Shown: one piece after another, positions 10,231 through 20,357 of the stretch
Numbering within the stretch: position 1 is the first letter of the stretch
Layout: every line of letters begins with the position of its first letter
Assembly (NCBI RefSeq): GCF_030052815.1
Contig: NC_079493.1
Coordinates: 120,925,132-120,989,131 of the forward strand
Direction of reading: 5' to 3'
Origin: Hevea brasiliensis
Lineage: Eukaryota; Streptophyta; Magnoliopsida; Malpighiales; Euphorbiaceae
DNA length: 64,000 nucleotides
The notes under the pieces: model-generated
The model's input: the letters and a program-made list of their open reading frames with translations, nothing else
Told to the model about the DNA's origin: nothing
Databases searched by the model: none
Translations under genes and position numbers: made by a program

Positions 10231-10310
10231 CCCAAGGTTTCGGTTCCCTTTACCGAAGTGGACATATGGGTAACAGATGAATTTGAAAATTCCTTGGCAA
10301 GTCCAAAATC
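10231..10310 (-). pseudogene. Kinase B exon 5 (DFG and activation loop)
   Basis: Minus strand reads DFGLAKEFSNSSVTHMST, then a VKGT stretch, and ends in a GG|GTAAG donor at 10230. A pyrimidine-rich acceptor (TTCTTTCTTTTCAG) precedes the ATTTTGG at about 10308. In contrast to kinase A (DFS) and to its own inverted copy (NFG), the metal-binding Asp-Phe-Gly is intact. The exact start is uncertain because the acceptor gives a phase different from kinase A exon 5. Confidence 0.72.
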
Positions 10311-10677
10311 TGAAAAGAAAGAATTGATTCTGTCAAATAGCATAAAAATTAGACAACCGAGCCTCATTAAATATTTTATACTTTAAACTGAAATTAGTGA
10401 GTTTATACTTAATAATAATATTATGAAAAATTCAATATTATTAATCCAATAATAAGGATGTAACTTTCCTTGTTTTAATAACTAGGTTTTAATGTGAAAA
10501 TTTCCCTTTTTTTTTTTTTTTTAAATGTTGGACTCATAAATAGTCTTCATACCAAATAATCATTTGGCTTAGCCTCTAAATATTTGTTTCTATATATGAT
10601 CCCAACATACCATAGTGAACATATATTCTCTAAATCCTATCAGCAAAATGATACTTTAGATATCCCTAATAGCTCAC

Positions 10678-11158
10678 CTAGACATCGTATAGATTTTTTT
10701 TTAATAAGCTAAAAGTTTATTAACAAAGCAAGAACAGAGAACAAAATAAAACCAGCAAATACAAAACATGGCATAGATTATCTTAAGTTAATCAAACCAC
10801 TGTCACTCTGTGAGTATTGTCTAAATCGAATTATATTAATTGTCTAGTGCACGATTCATGCACTATAAATATGTTTTGAGCCCGTTATAAAATCAATATT
10901 TTAGCTCTATGTGAATTCATTTTTTACCAGACTTTTTTTTTTTACAAATTTCACCAAACTTTTTATTTTCTGACTTGATCATCATAGTGAACTTCTAGCT
11001 AAGGCTAGACATGGAGCACTTCAAAAGTATTTATACTAAATGCATTAGATTAATGCGTTGGAATGCATCTTTAAAATTATCTGAAAGGGTTTTTAATCAT
11101 CTTAGTTTCTAATGATGACTGCCTTAATCCCTTTTCTATTTGAGGGCTCTAGCTAGCT
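10678..11158 (-). other. Kinase B intron 4 sequence, nothing else recognised
   Basis: About 480 bp of AT-rich sequence between the palindrome and solo LTR 2. No coding similarity seen on either strand. Before LTR insertion it was continuous with 14694-14806. Confidence 0.5.
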
Positions 11159-14100
11159 TGTAACACCCCTATTTGTATAGCCTGGTATATTTCACTATTC
11201 CGGTGACCGGTGTCGGTCTGGACAATTAAGGGAATTAGAACCATATCTAAGACAACTAGATAAGCCATAAACACAAATAATTAGTAATTGTCAATTAGTT
11301 AAGTATAAATAAGAAAAACATAACATAAGAAGTTAAACGAGCCGAGAGTCACAGCGATGGGTGACCTTCTCGGGAAGGATTGCGAAGTCGATTTAAACTT
11401 AAATTTTGAATCATAAAATGTGACGTTGCGGTCCTTAGGACCATTATGAACACAGTGAAAAAGAGAAAATCATGGAAAAAGATTGTTAAGCCAGTCAAAT
11501 AATTAGGTCAGGGAGCTGGAAGAAATATTGGATTATTTACAAACTGGGTTGAACCGGCGAGGGGTAATTTGGTCAATTGACCCCGAGAGCTGACTCCTGA
11601 CCTAACTGTCAAATAAAATCAGAGAAAAGAAAATTTCAGAGTCGGGAATTAAATTAAAGAACTAATGAAAAATTAAATGAAAAAAAAATGAAAATGAAAA
11701 AGTGAAGAGATATGACATCATGCATGACATCATGCATGATGCCATAAATATTATAATTAGAAATTTATTTAATTTGATTTATGGTCTTTCTAAGACTAAA
11801 AAAGAGAAGAAAAAAAAAATAAAAGTCTTCTTCTTTCCCTAACCTTGCCGCCTCACTCTCACTCTCCCTCTCCCTCACCAAAACCTCCATTAAAGCTCAT
11901 TTTGAGCTTGATCAAACCCACAATCCCACCATAGAAAGTTAAACCTCCAACATTAAACCTTGATTTCAAGCTTTGATAGAGGACTTGACAACAAAAAGAA
12001 GAAGAAAGGAAGAGGTTTGAAGGAAAGAAAATTCTGCACTAAGGTTAGTAAACTAAATTTGATTTTCTAGTTGAATTAATTGTGTTTATAGCTTAACTAA
12101 CTTAGAAATAAGCTTAAAATAAAATAAAAACATTTGTGGAGGACCAAAGGGAATTTCAGCTAGCCTATGATGGGGGATGAATTGCATGAGTCTGATTGCA
12201 TTAAACTTGTTAGAATGCTTGAATGAGATGTAAGAGTATGTTAAGATGTGTTGAATCAATCAAAGGTAACAATTAGTGTGAATTAGGGTTTTGCACTTAG
12301 GGTTTAAGAGACAAAATTTGGAGAAATGGTGAAATAATGTGTTTGACCTAGTTTGAAGTGAGAAATGGTCATTTGTGACCAAATAAAGTGTGTTGGAAGT
12401 GTTTGAATTGAGGTTAAATTCGGATTCAATGTGGTCATGCTGCAAGTAGCAGGACCAAGGTCCCTTTAAGGGACCAAAATTGAAAATTCACAAGTCCAAT
12501 TGGTATAAGACCAATTGGAAATGAAAATAGACACAAAATGACACAATTTTCATTTAGTAATTATGCCCAAAAAGTGACCAAAACCTAGTGAACAAATTGA
12601 CCAAATCCAGAAATTCTCAATCTGCCCTGTACAAACTGACCAAATGAACAGTGTTTGTTCCTTTGGCCATAACTTGAGCTAGGCAGGTCTAAATGACCTG
12701 AAATTTTACCAGTGGACAGATGAGATATAGACCTAAAACTTTCATGAAGAATACAAACCCAAATTATGCTATTAACCAAGTCATTTGGCCACCCAAAGTT
12801 GGTGACCTAAAACTGCCAGAACCAGAATTTGCCCAGAAATCTGGGTTAAGTCCAATCCGGCAGCCATGGTTCAAATGGCTATAACTTGAGCTACAAAACT
12901 CCAATTGGAGTGATTCAAAAAGGAGAATAAACTTAAGACAATAGGAAACACTTTCTATGAAGGAAGTTTTGCTAAATTCTAACAGAAAAATGATCAATGG
13001 AATAGTGCAACTTAAGATACCAAAACTAAAAAATTACAAATTTGCCTAAAAGACTTAAAATTTGAGTAAACAACCAAAACCAACAAATTTAGTGACCAAA
13101 ATGTGGTATGTGGGTGAAGTTGGAATTCCCATACCTATTAAGCCTTAGAAAGTCAACAAATTGACTTGAATAGTATAGTGAATAGTAACCCCGAAACACA
13201 AAATTTAAAGAACGTCAAACTTAGCACATTAGAGCTAGGTAAAAGTGAATTTAAATTTATTCTTGGATTTATGCTCAGTTATAATACTAAAACACTGTGA
13301 AACTGTGTGTTTCAGTGGAAAAAAACACCGCGAAAGAACCCGAGGAATCGAGTGAAGGCCAAGAGGCGACTCGCTTAAGGTTTTTGCACAACGTAGAATT
13401 TCTGTAAATTTTCTTCTGCATATTGTTTTGAATAATTTGAAATATTGAATTGTGACATCGTTATGATGAAGTATTTATGATGCTTTTGATTTAAATTGTT
13501 GAAAGTTATTTGTGTATATTTGAATTGGCAATGTTTAGTAAATTGTTAAGATAAGTTTTGAAACCACAGTGTCATGACCATATATTTGAATACCTCACTA
13601 GCATGACTAGTAGGGGTAATCAGTTTCGAATTTTGATTCCTTCTCTGGCTGAAGTGTTGAGGTGTGTGCCAGTAGAAGAAGAAATTGAATGGATATCCAT
13701 ATATTTGAGCTAGCTAGCCTTGTGATGTGACTTCTCCTTAGCCTCTAGCTATTGAGATTATATTTGTTTCGAATGGCATGATATAACTATGGGTTTTATG
13801 AAATTGGTTTTGATACTTCGAAATAAAATTGTTTGGATTAAAATCTCATAATTCATGTTTTGTATTTAATTCTCATGTTCAGTCTAATTTTTGAATAAAT
13901 ATGATTTAAATTCTGCATGAAAATTATTTTAGTATGTTGTGCACCACTGAGTCCTAGTACTCGTGATGGTATTATTCTTTGCAGATTTAGAGACTAGAGG
14001 AGCAGCAAAGTGAGCTGCTGAGGATTGTGGAGCGACTTACCTTGAAGTTATATCGGGTATAAGTTATACCCTGACTGTAAATATTTATTTTGATATATGT

Positions 14101-14688
14101 AATGCACATAATTATATAGACATATAAAATCGGTCTTGAGCAGCTTGTACAAAGTTTGTATAAAGTTTGTAATAAAATTTAGTTTGAATTTCTTTTAATG
14201 TAAATTTTTAGTATGATGTATATATAAATTGTTTATCTTTAATGAAATATGAATGAATGAAATTGATTGACAGTATCGTGATGATTACTGAATTTTTGAA
14301 AATTGAGAAATGAGGATGGTTGAAATTTGAAACTTGAGAAATTGATTGAGATTGATTGTAAATTTGAAGAAGTTGTTGAGAAAAATTATTGTAAGTGCTT
14401 TTTTTTAGGTATTTGAAGAACTGTTTTCTCAAAATACAAACAGCACTCTGCCAAAATTTTTATAAAATTTGCGAAAAAATAAAATGGGCCAAAAATTTTA
14501 ACTAGTTTTCAACTTTGAATAAATAATTTTAATACCTATTAGAAAATGCTCACCACTTATCAAAAGTAAGAAAATTGTTTTAAAATCCCTTGTAGGGTAC
14601 TTAATGAGTTATCAGTAGGTGAAGTTCGGTAGTTCATTAGGTATTCTACGGGATCATGTTATGCCTTACAGAGGGGTAAGGTGTGACA
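11159..14688 (+). mobile_element. Solo LTR 2 of the same Tekay/Del-like family
   Basis: This 3530-bp segment starts TGTAACACCCC and ends GGTGTGACA, with perfect 5-bp target duplications TAGCT (11154-11158 and 14689-14693). It is similar to solo LTR 1 from end to end (GTGACCGGTGTCGGTCTGG near the start, GTGAAGTTCGGTAGTTCATT near the end). It has no internal genes. A doubled GACATCATGCATGACATCATGCATGATG block lies at about 11714-11741. It sits inside kinase B intron 4, between exon 4 (14807) and exon 5 (10310). Confidence 0.92.
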
Positions 14689-14693
14689 TAGCT

Positions 14694-14806
14694 CATACTT
14701 TAAAGGCATATAATTAAAACTCTCAGAAAAAATTACAGAACATATAGTTAAGAGATTAGCAAAAATTGTGGGAGCATGATAAAATTTTATCTCGCATAAA
14801 TGTTAC
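14694..14806 (-). other. Kinase B intron 4, exon-proximal part
   Basis: AT-rich sequence between the exon 4 donor (AAAG|GTAACA) and the solo LTR 2 target duplication. Confidence 0.5.
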
Positions 14807-14877
14807 CTTTGGTTCAACGTTGTGATCAAGAAGGATATTGCTTGCATTGATACCCCTGCGTACGATCTTAGGATTAC
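14807..14877 (-). pseudogene. Kinase B exon 4 (catalytic loop, degenerate)
   Basis: Minus strand, between a TAG acceptor and a GTAACA donor, reads NPKIVRRGINASNILLDHN and ends EPK. The catalytic HRD is changed to RRG, so the catalytic base Asp and the His are both lost; the loop Lys is Asn. The rest (ASNILLD) matches plant receptor-like kinases. The exon is 71 bp, exactly as in kinase A exon 4, with the same split-codon phase. Confidence 0.85.
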
Positions 14878-14975
14878 CTAATCATACAAATATCATAAAA
14901 TTAAAGTGAAATTCAATGACCATACCAATACCTCAAACATGAAAAAAGAATCTGGCTTATTCACTAAGTACTCAC

Positions 14976-15060
14976 AGATTTCTTGCAAATATGCCAATCC
15001 TTTTGCAGAACCTATAGCGATTTTCATTCTGGTTGGCCAATTGATAATCATTCTATTCTG
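14976..15060 (-). pseudogene. Kinase B exon 3 (subdomains V-VIa)
   Basis: Minus strand reads NWPTRMKIAIGSAKGLAYL, the W-P-x-R-x-x-I-A-x-G-x-A-x-G-L-x-Y-L motif of PERK/RLCK kinases, followed by QEI and a T|GTGAGT donor at 14975. The conserved His-Glu-Asp has become Gln-Glu-Ile. The acceptor side is approximate. Confidence 0.8.
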
Positions 15061-15232
15061 TCATGTAATTTTGAAATCTTGTACATGATTTTGCGTTTCC
15101 TTTTGGATACATATAAGGGGAGAGGGTATTGGGGATTGATTTGAACGATGCTTATTAACCTCCTCCATATGATTATCTACCCATTTATGTCATATTTTTT
15201 TGTTGCACATTTGACTAAAGGTAAGGACTCAC

Positions 15233-15535
15233 CGTGTAAATTAATTCGCAAGGAGTTGTTGGGAACATACTTATATCAGCAATCTATTGGCTCTGTCAGC
15301 ACAATATTCAATTAGCTTCACGAGATGTTGGTGATGGGCGTGGTTAAGCATCTCAACCTCCATTAGAAATTCTTTTTCCCCCTGCCGAGACGCAGGACTA
15401 AGCCTCTTAACTGCAACAACTTCACCATTTGAAAGTGTTCCCTTATAAACTTGACCAAAACCACCCTCGCCAAGGAGGTTGACGTTGGAGAAACCACCAG
15501 TTGCTATTGCTAGTTCTCTATAAGCAAAGATTTTC
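15233..15535 (-). pseudogene. Kinase B exon 2 (N-lobe)
   Basis: Minus strand reads FAYRELAIATGGFSNVNLLG, then the glycine loop [17 protein letters not shown] with the ATP-binding Lys, and a Glu-rich helix (GEKEFLMEVEML) with the alpha-C Glu. After NRLLI the frame hits TAA near 15280. One frame over it continues YVPNNSLR to LHG and a G|GTGAGT donor at 15232, so a single-base loss broke it. Upstream of FAYREL the frame carries two more stops (near 15540 and 15552), so the N-terminus is also lost. Confidence 0.85.
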
Positions 15536-15637
15536 TATGGAGTAATTTATATCCTCTCAACACCAAGTACAGATTCTAGATTAGTAGTAGCCCTTCCTGT
15601 ACGTGATGGACAAATGATACATAAAACATATTTCATC

Positions 15638-15777
15638 TACAAAGAAAATAAATAAAAATGGCATTTCATAGTTGTGATAAGAAATAGAACTTTATATATA
15701 GTACCCTGTAGAGTTTCGATGTCTTTCCAATTCATAATCTTCACATGAGGCATAGTTCCTTCAAGCACTTTAATTAT
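15638..15777 (-). pseudogene. Kinase A last exon (C-terminal end)
   Basis: After a CAG acceptor the minus strand reads IIKVLEGTMPHVKIMNW and continues to a TAG at 15638-15640. The x-I-x-x-L-E-G motif marks the end of subdomain XI in plant receptor-like kinases. It joins in phase 0 to exon 7 at 45772, now almost 30 kb away. A possible donor (CAGG|GTACTA at 15704) could instead splice onward. Confidence 0.75.
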
Positions 15778-16291
15778 CTGCATGACAATCTTAAAATGTT
15801 ATATATAGCCATTGTTTATATCAAATAAAATATATTTTGATTTGTACAAAATATCTATTGATTCTCATTTTATATGTCAAGTCCACTAGTGAGAATATTG
15901 CAGATTTATTTTAACTTTATTTTTGAAGATATGTGATTTTTTTTTTAAATTAGTTTAACCTCTTCTCTAACTCTAAAACTTTTTTCATAACTCTTATATT
16001 TAAAAAATATAACTCTTATTATCAAAAACTTTTTTAAGATATATTTTTCTCTCATAACTCTTATTATCTCGTTATAATCCATCATTTAAAAAAAAAATCA
16101 AGAACACAAATCATACTAGCATATGATTGCTTAATCATTATGTGAATGAAAAAACAAAATCTTAATCGAGTACCAAACTGAAATAATTAACTGTAAAATC
16201 TTTTTTTTTTATAATTTGTAAGATTGTTTTTAGAAATAAAAATTGCGAAAATGAAATCAACCATGTTCATATTTAAAAGTTCTTTCAATTT
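15778..16291 (-). other. Kinase A intron 7, distal part
   Basis: AT-rich sequence with homopolymers, no gene seen. It ends with AATTT (16287-16291), the left target duplication of Athila-1. Confidence 0.6.
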
Positions 16292-16300
16292 CCAAAAACT

Positions 16301-17912
16301 TGATGCGTACTCCGCAAGTATACGGGTCGTTCAAGTAGTAAATAAAAGATATCGTCCCACAGAGATTTGTTGTTTGAGTACCAAACTATAAAAGTCACGA
16401 TTATTTGGGCTATCGATATTGTGTGCCAAAAAGTAGAGTAAGAGATGCAGCAAATTTAATTGGAAAATTAAGGAAATTATAATAAAATGAGCAATTAAAT
16501 TTCTAAGCACTATATTAATTTTCTAAAAAAATTTCAGCAAGTAATTAAAGATTTATTTAATTAATTAATGACAAAATTAATTCCAGAGTTGAGGTTCATG
16601 AAGTGGATTTCATTGGGATTTGGATGACCAAAACCAAGATTAAGGAAAATACAAGTTTGAAGGAAGTTGATTCTGATTTCCTTTAATTTCTCTTTCAAAC
16701 AAACTAAAGAGTGTTTTAAAGGAAACTAAACCTTATTCTCATGTGATGTTTAATTAACCAAAATCCTTTAAGCACTTTAATCAACTTGAGATTCCTCTTA
16801 ACCCACTAGTTTATTTCTAACACTAGGTGATTAAGTTCATTATCTTGATTATCTATCATAGATTTTCACCTTTCGGTCTTTCAATCTAAGATTAAGAACA
16901 AACCCAAAGGGTACCAGTAGTGGGTATATAAATAAGCACACAAGATAAGAATCAAGACTTATATATATTAAAATCTGGCTAAATCCAGTCCAAATCCACA
17001 AATAAAACTTAAATCATTACACCCAACTCTGAAATCTTAGTATCTACTCACTCATGTTTGTATTTACAAGTAAAAGATATGAAATAGAGAAAGAAAATAT
17101 GAAAATAAGACTAAAAATAAAAGAACCCAGAAGAAGAGAATCTAAATCTCTGAAAATGGAAGCTGGAAACGTCACTCTACAGGTGTCCTTCCTCCAGAAA
17201 ATGGCGTGATTCCCTCTTTCCCTCTTTCTTTGATTTTTCTCTCCCTTTCTCCTTATGGTAAAAATGAGAATATGATGCTTATATATCCCCTTAAGGTTTG
17301 CCCTAAAAATAGTTTCTAAAAGGATAAAGACAAAAGGAGTAAAAGGTGTGAAAGAGAAAACTTTTTCAGGTTAGCAAATCTGCCAGCGTTATCCCACATG
17401 TCTCATGTTGATTTAAGTTATTTTCAACATGCCTCATATTGATTCGGAGGAGGAGCCTTTAGATTCTGCACAACCATCTACACTGGGCATATTGAAGTCC
17501 CTGAAACTTTTGGCATATTTTGTTCCAAAATCTCTATCTACACGACCCAGTGTTGAATCTACATGCCTCATGTGGATTCCTGCTGGCTGACTCTTATCTT
17601 CACATGACCTTCAATATGGGGGATGTTGAAGCCCTTAAAAATCTCGGTTGGTCTTTTTCCTTAGGCAAATTTTCTTCATTTTTCACACTACTTTAAACTT
17701 CCAAATACTTTGAATTTCTTCTATAAGAATCTTTTTGCCTTTAAACCTTATTAAAACCTATCAAAAACATTAAAATTCTAAAAATCAAATATAATGAAAT
17801 TAAAATTAACAAATTAACTAAAATAAGCACTAAAAGCATAAAAATACTAAACTAAAAAAGGCAAAATGGATGCAAAATTACCCTAAAATACCTATATAAA
17901 ATGAGTTTATCA
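16301..17912 (-). repeat. Athila-1 3' LTR
   Basis: In plus reading it starts TGATGCGTACTCCGCAAG and ends GAGTTTATCA (TG...CA in either direction). It is 1612 bp and collinear with 41665-43272 with scattered differences. Near 17396-17640 it contains several ACATG-x3-CATGT-type palindromes. Confidence 0.93.
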
Positions 17913-17930
17913 AATTCTCTCAAACTCAAA
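17913..17930 (-). promoter_or_regulatory. Athila-1 polypurine tract
   Basis: On the minus strand GGTTTGAGTTTGAGAGAA directly precedes the 3' LTR start, the position of the plus-strand primer. It is less purine-pure than the Athila-2 equivalent. Two better purine runs occur upstream (see 18599 and 19346). Confidence 0.6.
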
Positions 17931-20357
17931 CCTTTGTTTGTCCTTAAGCAAATTAGAAACAATTATATGCAATTGGGGTACCTTTTTCTTAGATTCATGA
18001 AAATCACTCATCCAAGCTTTTAAACTTACCTCTAGCCACCAACAAACCATATAGCCACCTTCAAGGTATAAAGAATTCAATTCTTACCAAAGCTATTACC
18101 GCTTAGCATTGGGCCAATTATTCATTCCATCAAACCTAAACCAATCAATTACATAAAGAAATCATGCTAAAATAGGCTCTAAAACAATCCATAAACTAAA
18201 GTGTCTCAAATGATCATGGAAATAGTTTAAATGGAGAAATAATGTGCCAATCCCATAAGCAAACCAACTATTCCAATCTCCACTAATGTAGCAAGACACA
18301 ATCAAGAGATCAAAAGGACTTTTAATGGTTGTAATGGGGCAAAGGGGTAATAATGTGGCTAACAAAGAGAAGGTAAAAAGGAAGCAAAATATGAGAATAA
18401 TTAATTTTTAAAGAGATCAATATACACTTTTCTTTTTAATTTTTTTTATTTTTTATTTTTTATTTATTTTTTTTAAGAATCAAATGGGAGGAAGAACTTT
18501 ACAATAAATCACCCATGCTAGCATACAATTTTTGAAATTCTTTTAGGGACTACATAAATAACATTGGATTTTGTATTGCAATTGTTCCTTTTTGATCCAC
18601 CCCCAAACTCATTTCTTTATATACTTGGGTGGTAAATAATTTGTTTTTTTAACGTATCTATCACTTAATCAAATTATTCTCATGAAGGGCAGGTAAGTGT
18701 TTAGGTTTATAGCTAGGTAAATTATGGGTACCAAGGAAATAAAGGGTATAAATGAAGGCTCAAATTGGTTTCAAAAGGAAATTTTAAATTGAAGTTGGTT
18801 AAGGCTAAAAATATGGGTTTAAAACCCAAAGAATGCCTTGATCATTTCTCTTTTCAAGTGAATGCTAAGATTTCACCTCAAAAGGTCTAGAAGGCTTGTT
18901 CTAGGATTAATGAGACACAATTAGTTATTTCTTACTCTAGAGTTTTCTTTAAACACTCAAAATTCAATGTAATTAATTGGGTGGCCCTTGGCTAAGAAGA
19001 TATAAACCTAGATAAGAATCTTATAGCCTTATACCAATCCGAAACTTTCAATCCATCAAACCCATCTAGAGGCAAACTCAATCGCTTTTCAAAATGATTC
19101 TTAATCTTCTAAGAATTAGGTAAAATTTTATTTTTTTTATGTATGCAAAATTCCTAAGATGAATGCAAAACTTAAGTAAAAAATAAAATAAAAACTATAC
19201 ATAATCTATATGATATCTATATGCAAGTGTATATATTTACATGGTGTAGGTATATGGTATGTGAGAACTAAACAACTCAGTATAAATGAAATGCAATTTA
19301 AGTAATGTAAATAAAAAGGATTAAAAATTTTGCAAAAATTTTGCCCTCCCCCAAACTCAAATTAGACAATGTCCTCATTGGCTTAATCGAAGTGGCAAAA
19401 ATGTAAATTAAATCAATAAATGATAGCTTGAGAGATATAAACCAGGAAAGAGTGGAAAAGAGTTACCATGTAGAATAGACATGCCTAGTGATGAATAATC
19501 AGAATATGTACATGAGGCATGTGAATTATAAGTATTTGGAGCATGAGGCATGTTAATAAAAAAGCATGAGGCGTGTTGAAGTAAAGGTAAATTGACATGC
19601 CCTGTGCTGAATGCTGAGCAACTGACACTGGGTACCAACATGAGGCATGTCATGCTCTATGAAAATTTCGGTGGGTCTCAAAAATTTTGCAAATTTGAAG
19701 CAATTCAATTAGTTTACATGATAGCATCACCCTTAGTATGAGGCATGTTAAAGTAAAGCAGTTTGAACATGCAGCATGTGAATGTTTAGAAATTACCTTA
19801 GTTGCTGAATTGTCATAGCTAATAGAAGAGCAGCTGCTAAACTTTCAATAATCTAATTATATGACTGTCAAAAAGCAATATCAATAATGCTATTACAATA
19901 GACCATAGAGACTGAGATTAAAGAAAATGATCAATGCAATAGAAATCTGGATTACAAAGATAAGGCAAGTATCATAGCAAAATAAATCAATGCAGCCAGC
20001 AACAATGAGCAAGCCAACTTAAGATTCATGAAACAAACAGAAATAAAGAAAAACAAAAATTTAAACCATTCACAAATAGATAAAACATGTAGAAGTTCCA
20101 ATAACCATAAAATTAACAGTGCAAATATAAATAGACTGACCAAATTACACAATTAAAAACTAAAGTTTCATAAAGTAACTGAAACTAACAAAAACAAAGT
20201 TCTAAAACTAGATAACTGGTTGGTCTTCTTCATTTATGGATTGCACTGGCTCATTTACTACTGCAAGTGCTTGCTCATTGGATTTCTCAGAAGCAGTATC
20301 CAGGTTTTCTACCATAGCCTTCATCTCTTCAAAAATGTCTTGGCCCCATTTGTACAG
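17931..20357 (-). other. Athila-1 3' noncoding region with extra PPT-like tracts and palindrome cluster
   Basis: This noncoding stretch lies between ORF3 and the 3' LTR. It holds two further purine-rich tracts on the minus strand (complement of CACCCCCAAACTC at 18599-18611 and CTCCCCCAAACTC at 19346-19358) and a cluster of ACATG-AGG-CATGT-like palindromes at about 19508-19785. Blocks such as ATTATTCTCATGAA (18673) are shared with the matching region of Athila-2 (49029), so parts are conserved between families. Confidence 0.6.

Larger units (their letters stand above)
8927..10677. repeat. Large inverted duplication (palindrome) carrying kinase exon 5 and LINE tails
   Basis: GTGAGCTATTAGGG at 8927 is mirrored by CCCTAATAGCTCAC at 10664-10677, and similarity continues inward on both sides. 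Each arm holds kinase intron sequence, kinase exon 5, a TA microsatellite and an RTE LINE 3' end. The centre is at about 9949-9966, a loop of about 16 bases (TATATATTTTGAGGTG) between CTTCACATGACCAAAC and its complement. The right arm (about 710 bp) keeps the gene orientation of kinase B (minus). The left arm is longer (about 1020 bp) because its microsatellite is expanded and a 220-bp unit is tandemly duplicated (9530-9749 and 9750-9969). The arms differ by scattered substitutions, so this is not a sequencing artefact of the last generation. Confidence 0.88.
4656..15638 (-). pseudogene. Kinase B: PERK/RLCK-like kinase pseudogene, exons dispersed by transposons
   Basis: Minus-strand pieces spell successive parts of one Ser/Thr kinase domain with plant PERK-type intron positions: exon 2 (P-loop, VAVK, alpha-C) at 15233-15535, exon 3 at 14976-15060, exon 4 (catalytic loop) at 14807-14877, exon 5 (DFGLAK and activation loop) at 10231-10310 and exon 7 (subdomains X-XI) at 4656-4809. 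Exon 1, a convincing exon 6 and the last exon were not found. The exon 2 frame is broken near 15280, and the HRD loop is altered in exon 4. Intron 4 holds a 3.5-kb solo LTR. The stretch between exons 5 and 7 holds half an inverted duplication and another 3.4-kb solo LTR. It is a tandem paralogue of kinase A: intron phases match and exon 4 is 71 bp in both. The ancestral product would phosphorylate proteins near the plasma membrane; the present locus looks dead. Confidence 0.75.

Noticed and set aside
8927..10677. Palindrome considered as a foldback (FB) or MITE transposon
   Set aside because: Its outer ends carry kinase intron sequence and no target duplication; a kinase exon inside both arms points to local inverted duplication instead.
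14906..15088. Plus-strand 60-codon ORF overlapping kinase B exons
   Set aside because: Antisense shadow of exon 3, which has clear kinase motifs on the minus strand.
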